Part shown: positions 61,401 through 64,000 of the stretch, piece after piece
How the letters are laid out: each line of letters starts with the position of its first letter
Numbering within the stretch: position 1 is the stretch's first letter
Assembly (NCBI GenBank): GCA_036383515.1
Contig: DASVOE010000032.1
Location: forward strand, 22,254-86,253
Origin: CADEDV01 sp036383515
GTDB lineage: Bacteria; Bacteroidota; Bacteroidia; Chitinophagales; Chitinophagaceae
DNA: 64,000 nt
Direction of reading: 5' to 3'
Notes under the pieces: model-generated
Told to the model about the DNA's origin: nothing
The model's input: the letters and a program-made list of their open reading frames with translations, nothing else
Databases searched by the model: none
Translations under genes and position numbers: made by a program

Positions 61401-61547
61401 AGAAATCTATGGATCATTAAATCCTTTGTTCCCAATATTGATCCGGAAGTAAATTTCTTTGGCCCTGCGAGCCTGGGTGAAGGAGTTGAATTCAATTCTG
61501 TTCCATCTACCCGCACCTACGGAATAAACCTTCGTATTAAAATTTAA
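58410..61547 (+). CDS. SusC/RagA-type TonB-dependent outer-membrane transporter, locus 2
   Basis: The 1045-residue protein starts at the ATG at 58410 (MKKVLLLALFALPVLTMLAQ), giving the signal peptide. Upstream in-frame codons from 58347 are not needed. It has the carboxypeptidase-like N-terminal domain (ITGRVSDAEGKPVSFATVTL), TonB-box region LSEVVVTALGITRSQKSLGY, plug and barrel ending YGINLRIKI. The plug carries VDGLPIDNSAQQI. It is related to but clearly distinct from locus 1, so a different substrate is likely. It is followed 14 bp later by its SusD partner. Confidence 0.95.
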   Translation: MKKVLLLALFALPVLTMLAQNRTITGRVSDAEGKPVSFATVTLKGTTTAVSANVNGSFSIEAPAGSVLVFSAAGFQTTEVNIGDQTVLNTTLTSRQALSEVVVTALGITRSQKSLGYSASTIKSDELLKARETNIINSLAGKAAGVRITSQSGTVGGSSKIIIRGVNSVNNTTVNGNGQPIFVIDGLPIDNSAQQINTVNSAVNQGTSGADFGNRAGDINPDDVESITVLKGASATALYGARAKDGAIIITTKKGKKGQTSVTLNLSTRFDNALKLPSFQNEYAQGNQGTYNIASTNGWGPKISEVQDKTFPDFLGRQVTLKAYPDNVKDFYKTGRTNIYSVSFEGGGEGTDYRFGYTNTTQTGIIPGEKLNKSGISFNAGRNILKGLDIRTNINYTRTFADGRPVESSNNPNVLQSIILTIPRTVDINDVRENYVDPVTKQQITLTPGRTGNNPYWIINNNKFSNTVDRIYGNAIVTYSPVKWLTISDNIGTDFYNEFRKGVTRPGTIGALTGNFFTANLYNRIINNDLMVTVSKQLTKDLALKVIAGHNVFEAQYRREQSDAQSLTVDELYSFSNAGTVSTTNTSNKRRLVGVFGDIGLSYKDLLFVNATGRNDWSSTLPKGNNSYFYPSVSSSFIFSELLHNLKWLNYGKLRASWANVGSDAAPYALSFAYLPVPVSFAQYGFGSQFPFNGVIAFTAPGVLPNANLKPQNQTSYEIGTEMKFLQSRVSLDVTYYNSETKEQIINLLVPQSTGFTSKTINAGSVLNKGIEVTLGVIPVRTKDFSWNIDANFSKNKQTVRLPGEVKSYVLQSGWSGLQIKTRSGEPFAIWGTAWMRDTDGNIVIDANTGLRRTVNDQKIGNIFPDWMMGINNTVSFKNLSLSFLVDIRQGGFMYSNTSSTLRTQGLGKETAENRGKIFIDNGVILDPATNKYVPNTVPVQSMQDFWGQFITTNTEGNVYNASYVKLREVRLSYRLPSAFLSSKLKFIKGLELGLEGRNLWIIKSFVPNIDPEVNFFGPASLGEGVEFNSVPSTRTYGINLRIKI

Positions 61548-61561
61548 TAAAGAAATTAATT

Positions 61562-63013
61562 ATGAAAAAAAGCATTCTATATATTGCCGGTATTGCGTTG
61601 TTGAGTTTAACACTGCCGTCCTGCAAAAAATACCTGGATATTAATAAAAGCCCCAACTCAGCTGAAAACCCAGATCCTAAATTATTATTTTCAAATGCAT
61701 CAACACAGTACATCAACTTACGGACAGGGGGAGATATGTATATACCCATGGCGCTGGCAGGCCAGTTTATGGCGGATGGTGGAAATAATCCCAATGCCTG
61801 GGGAGCTCCCTCTGCACAGGAGTATACTTTTTCTGTATTTAATTATAATAACAGCTGGCAGGCCTTTTATCTTTCTTCGGGAACGAATTTAAAACAGGCC
61901 ATTGCCTTGTCAGAAGCAGCAACTCCAAAAAATAATAATGCAGCTGCGCAGTGCAAAATATTATTAGCACAGGTGGCCTATGATCTGACCACCGTATTTG
62001 GCGATGTTCCTTTTTCTGAAGGTTGGAACCCGAATATTTCGTATCCGAAATTTGATGCGCAGAAAGATGTGTTGCTGGGTATCGTTGCCTTATTGAATGA
62101 AGCCATAGCCCAGGTTGAAGAAACAAGCCCATTAAAAATTTCAGATTATGATTTATTCTATCACGGTGATATGGCCAAATGGATAAGATTAGCGAAGTCG
62201 CTTAAGCTCCGGGTGCTTATGACAATGGTGGACAAAGATCCGACACAGGCTGCCGCTATCGGACAATTAATGACAGCAGGAGGTATGGTTAATTCTGCTG
62301 CAGACAACTTTAAAGTAAACTACCAGAACATTGCAGGCAGAAAGAATCCCAAGTTTGCACTAAGCGAACAATATAACGGAGGGCAAAGCTTTTTCTTTGC
62401 TTCTAAATATATTACCGATTTCATGCGGCCGCTTAATGACCCACGGTTACCTAAATTTTTTACAAAGCCTGCTGCTGCAGATAACTATTACGGCATTCAG
62501 CCGGGCGAAGACGGAGATGATGATCATGACTCCAGGTTATCTTCTGTGCTGCAGTCAGCGGATGCTCCGGAAGTAATTTACTCTTACCAGGAACAATTGT
62601 TTTTTGAAGCAGAGATACAGGCCCGCGGCATAGGGACAGCAGTAAATTTAACCAACGCTAATACGTTATATAAAAAAGCAGTAGAGGAATCTTGTAAATT
62701 TTATGGCATTAGCGCTGTCGCTGCAGCCAGCTTTGCTGCAGGCTTGCCTGCCCTGTCTACGGTTACTTCACCCGTTAAATTAATTCATTATCATCATTGG
62801 GTTGATTTGATGGACAGGGGACTTGATGCATTTACGCAATGGAGAAGATCAGGACCTGATGGCGATGAGGTTCCGTTGTTAACGCTTCCTGTAGGTGCAC
62901 CGGCAGGACCTTTGTTCAGGAGATATGAATATCCTTCTACGAATGAATTATCGGTGAATCCCAATGCACCCGCTACTGTAAAATTCAATGTAAAAATGTG
63001 GTTTGACCTTTAA
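61562..63013 (+). CDS. SusD/RagB-family nutrient-binding lipoprotein, locus 2
   Basis: A 483-residue lipoprotein with signal MKKSILYIAGIALLSLTLPSC (Cys at 21, followed by KKYLDINKSPN). The N-S/P-N start, TVFGDVPFSEGWNP and final ATVKFNVKMWFDL are typical of SusD-like-2 proteins. The helical TPR body lies between. It pairs with the SusC 14 bp upstream. The lipoprotein that follows it at 63024 is separated by 10 bp. The substrate is unknown. Confidence 0.95.
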   Translation: MKKSILYIAGIALLSLTLPSCKKYLDINKSPNSAENPDPKLLFSNASTQYINLRTGGDMYIPMALAGQFMADGGNNPNAWGAPSAQEYTFSVFNYNNSWQAFYLSSGTNLKQAIALSEAATPKNNNAAAQCKILLAQVAYDLTTVFGDVPFSEGWNPNISYPKFDAQKDVLLGIVALLNEAIAQVEETSPLKISDYDLFYHGDMAKWIRLAKSLKLRVLMTMVDKDPTQAAAIGQLMTAGGMVNSAADNFKVNYQNIAGRKNPKFALSEQYNGGQSFFFASKYITDFMRPLNDPRLPKFFTKPAAADNYYGIQPGEDGDDDHDSRLSSVLQSADAPEVIYSYQEQLFFEAEIQARGIGTAVNLTNANTLYKKAVEESCKFYGISAVAAASFAAGLPALSTVTSPVKLIHYHHWVDLMDRGLDAFTQWRRSGPDGDEVPLLTLPVGAPAGPLFRRYEYPSTNELSVNPNAPATVKFNVKMWFDL

Positions 63014-63023
63014 TATTATAATT

Positions 63024-63473
63024 ATGAAAAAAATAGTTCTGTATATCTCTGTTTTGGGTTTGTTGACAGTTCAATCCTGTGAGAAAGATGCATCACCTGG
63101 TGATAACTATGATTTTTCCACCAGTCTTCCTCCTTACGTTGCGTTGAGCAGCACAGCTGCTAAAACAGTGAAACAGGGAACCTCAACAACGTTTACTTTT
63201 CAAATGCGTACAGCCATGCAGCAAAAGGTCACTGTTTATTATGATGTAACAGGAGGAGGTGTAAATCTTACTAATCAAACGGCAGTGATTGATCGTGATA
63301 AAACAAGTGTGGTTGCTACTGTAAATATTCCTGTAGTGATAGTGGCTCCGGCTACTACTGCCACTGCTACTTTAACGGTGGTGAAGGCGGTAGCTGATGA
63401 TGGCTCGCTGCTTACTATTGGTTCAAAAAATAACCCAACTACTCAAAAGGTAACATTAAATATTACTTTATAG
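63024..63473 (+). CDS. SusCD-associated lipoprotein, locus 2
   Basis: The 149-residue lipoprotein starts at the ATG at 63024 (MKKIVLYISVLGLLTVQSCE), with lipobox Cys at 19 followed by EKDASPGD. The mature region is beta-rich, resembling a Calx-beta/Ig-like module (VKQGTSTTFTFQMRTAMQQK, VTVYYDVTGGGVNLTNQTAV). It is not recognisably homologous to the locus 1 lipoprotein. Its place after SusD suggests an accessory surface protein, inferred from context. It is followed by a terminator. Confidence 0.82.
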   Translation: MKKIVLYISVLGLLTVQSCEKDASPGDNYDFSTSLPPYVALSSTAAKTVKQGTSTTFTFQMRTAMQQKVTVYYDVTGGGVNLTNQTAVIDRDKTSVVATVNIPVVIVAPATTATATLTVVKAVADDGSLLTIGSKNNPTTQKVTLNITL

Positions 63474-63508
63474 AGAGCAGGAATGTTGAACACAAAAAAT
63501 AGCAAATG

Positions 63509-63542
63509 AAATAAGCAGCTGCACAACGGCTGCTTATTTTTT
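63509..63542 (+). terminator. Terminator of SusCD locus 2
   Basis: AAATAAGCAGC (63509-63519) and GCTGCTTATTT (63529-63539) form a perfect 11-bp stem with a 9-nt loop, followed by further T residues. It closes locus 2. Confidence 0.85.
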
Positions 63543-63753
63543 ATCCATAAGCATCTTTCTTCCTGCTTCAACATTTTCTTTTCATGTTTGAGTCAATAAC
63601 AGTAATCAGCATGAAGCATCCATTTCCTTTTTACTGTCATTCTTTTACATCAGCTTATCATGAATATTAACCAGTCGCAGCGCTGATTTAATTTTTGTTA
63701 CTGCCAAACAAAGACTGGTTACCGAACAACCATTTTAAACCAAACACAACTAC

Positions 63754-64000
63754 ATGAAAAGGCTATTATTCTTTATCCTTAGCATGGTTACTGCTTCCAC
63801 ATCTTTGTTTGCACAAACGGATGTTTCAGGAAAAGTTACTGATGCAAGAGATAATTCAGCATTGTCAGGCGTAAATGTTACGGTGAAGGGATCACGCACC
63901 GGAACAACTACCGATATCAATGGCAACTTCCGGATTTCAACACCATCGAATGCAACACTTGTTTTTTCTAACGTCGGGTTCAGTGATAAAGAAGTAAGAG
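63754..64000 (+). CDS. SusC/RagA-type TonB-dependent transporter, locus 3 (3' partial)
   Basis: The frame opens at the ATG at 63754 and is still open at the window edge (82 residues visible). MKRLLFFILSMVTASTSLFA is a signal peptide, followed by the carboxypeptidase-like regulatory domain (VSGKVTDARDNSALSGVNVT, then VKGSRTGTTTDINGNF). This is the usual N-terminus of a SusC transporter and suggests a third SusCD locus continues beyond the window. The plug, barrel and partner genes cannot be seen, so the substrate and intactness are unknown. Confidence 0.88.
   Translation, partial: MKRLLFFILSMVTASTSLFAQTDVSGKVTDARDNSALSGVNVTVKGSRTGTTTDINGNFRISTPSNATLVFSNVGFSDKEVR

Noticed and set aside
1..64000. 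tRNA, rRNA, CRISPR array or transposase
   Set aside because: No such features were visible by reading; short repeats do not show the CRISPR pattern.

Overview
The window reads as chromosome of a Bacteroidota bacterium, most likely Chitinophagaceae or a close relative. Evidence: three SusC/SusD-type outer-membrane uptake loci, a type IX secretion component (PorQ) and a type IX C-terminal sorting domain, lipoproteins with Bacteroidota-style lipoboxes followed by acidic or lysine-rich stretches, LytS/LytTR and TPR-histidine-kinase signalling, a parA-parB-DUF5683-dapB block, and mostly absent Shine-Dalgarno sequences (Lon is an exception). I saw no rRNA, tRNA, CRISPR array, prophage or transposase gene.

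Layout. 1-12.1 kb holds housekeeping and secreted proteins: a partial inner-membrane-anchored barrel protein, UbiX, a DPP-IV-like S9 peptidase, a CHRD/T9SS protein, a serine-palmitoyltransferase-like PLP enzyme, an unknown secreted protein and a sortilin/BNR-repeat protein. 12.1-23.3 kb is accessory: small VOC, SRPBCC, DUF1801, DinB and GyrI-like proteins facing an AraC/DJ-1 regulator, then lipoproteins, a second VOC/AraC pair and an LRR protein. It carries clear debris: a truncated VOC gene, a chimeric lipoprotein/response-regulator pseudogene lying in a ~400-bp duplication, and palindromic and tandem non-coding repeats. 23.3-28.9 kb is a minus-strand run of parA, a four-helix-bundle (IVP-like) gene, parB, DUF5683, dapB, histidine kinase and response regulator. 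29-36.2 kb (plus strand) has a membrane metallophosphoesterase, two barrel proteins, Lon and PorQ.

36.3-46.9 kb (minus strand) is the most interesting block. It is a tightly packed envelope-glycan-type operon: a 55-residue membrane protein with a DPGSGS motif, a large methyltransferase with a kinase-like N-terminal signature, two tandem paralogous membrane sulfatase-superfamily enzymes, two tandem paralogous GT-C-like membrane proteins, a GT2 glycosyltransferase, DUF2304, then bioB and a PIG-L deacetylase. Two successive enzyme classes are both present as adjacent duplicates. This suggests a glycan-modifying pathway that works on, or diversified between, two substrates. Its chemistry cannot be read from sequence.

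46.9-52.4 kb has an M42 peptidase, a UbiA-like membrane protein with a lipoprotein, a LuxE-like acyl-activating protein and a LytTR/LytS two-component pair. 52.9-64 kb (plus strand) contains two complete SusC-SusD-lipoprotein operons and the start of a third SusC. No sugar-degrading enzymes are linked to them in the window, so the imported substrates are unknown.
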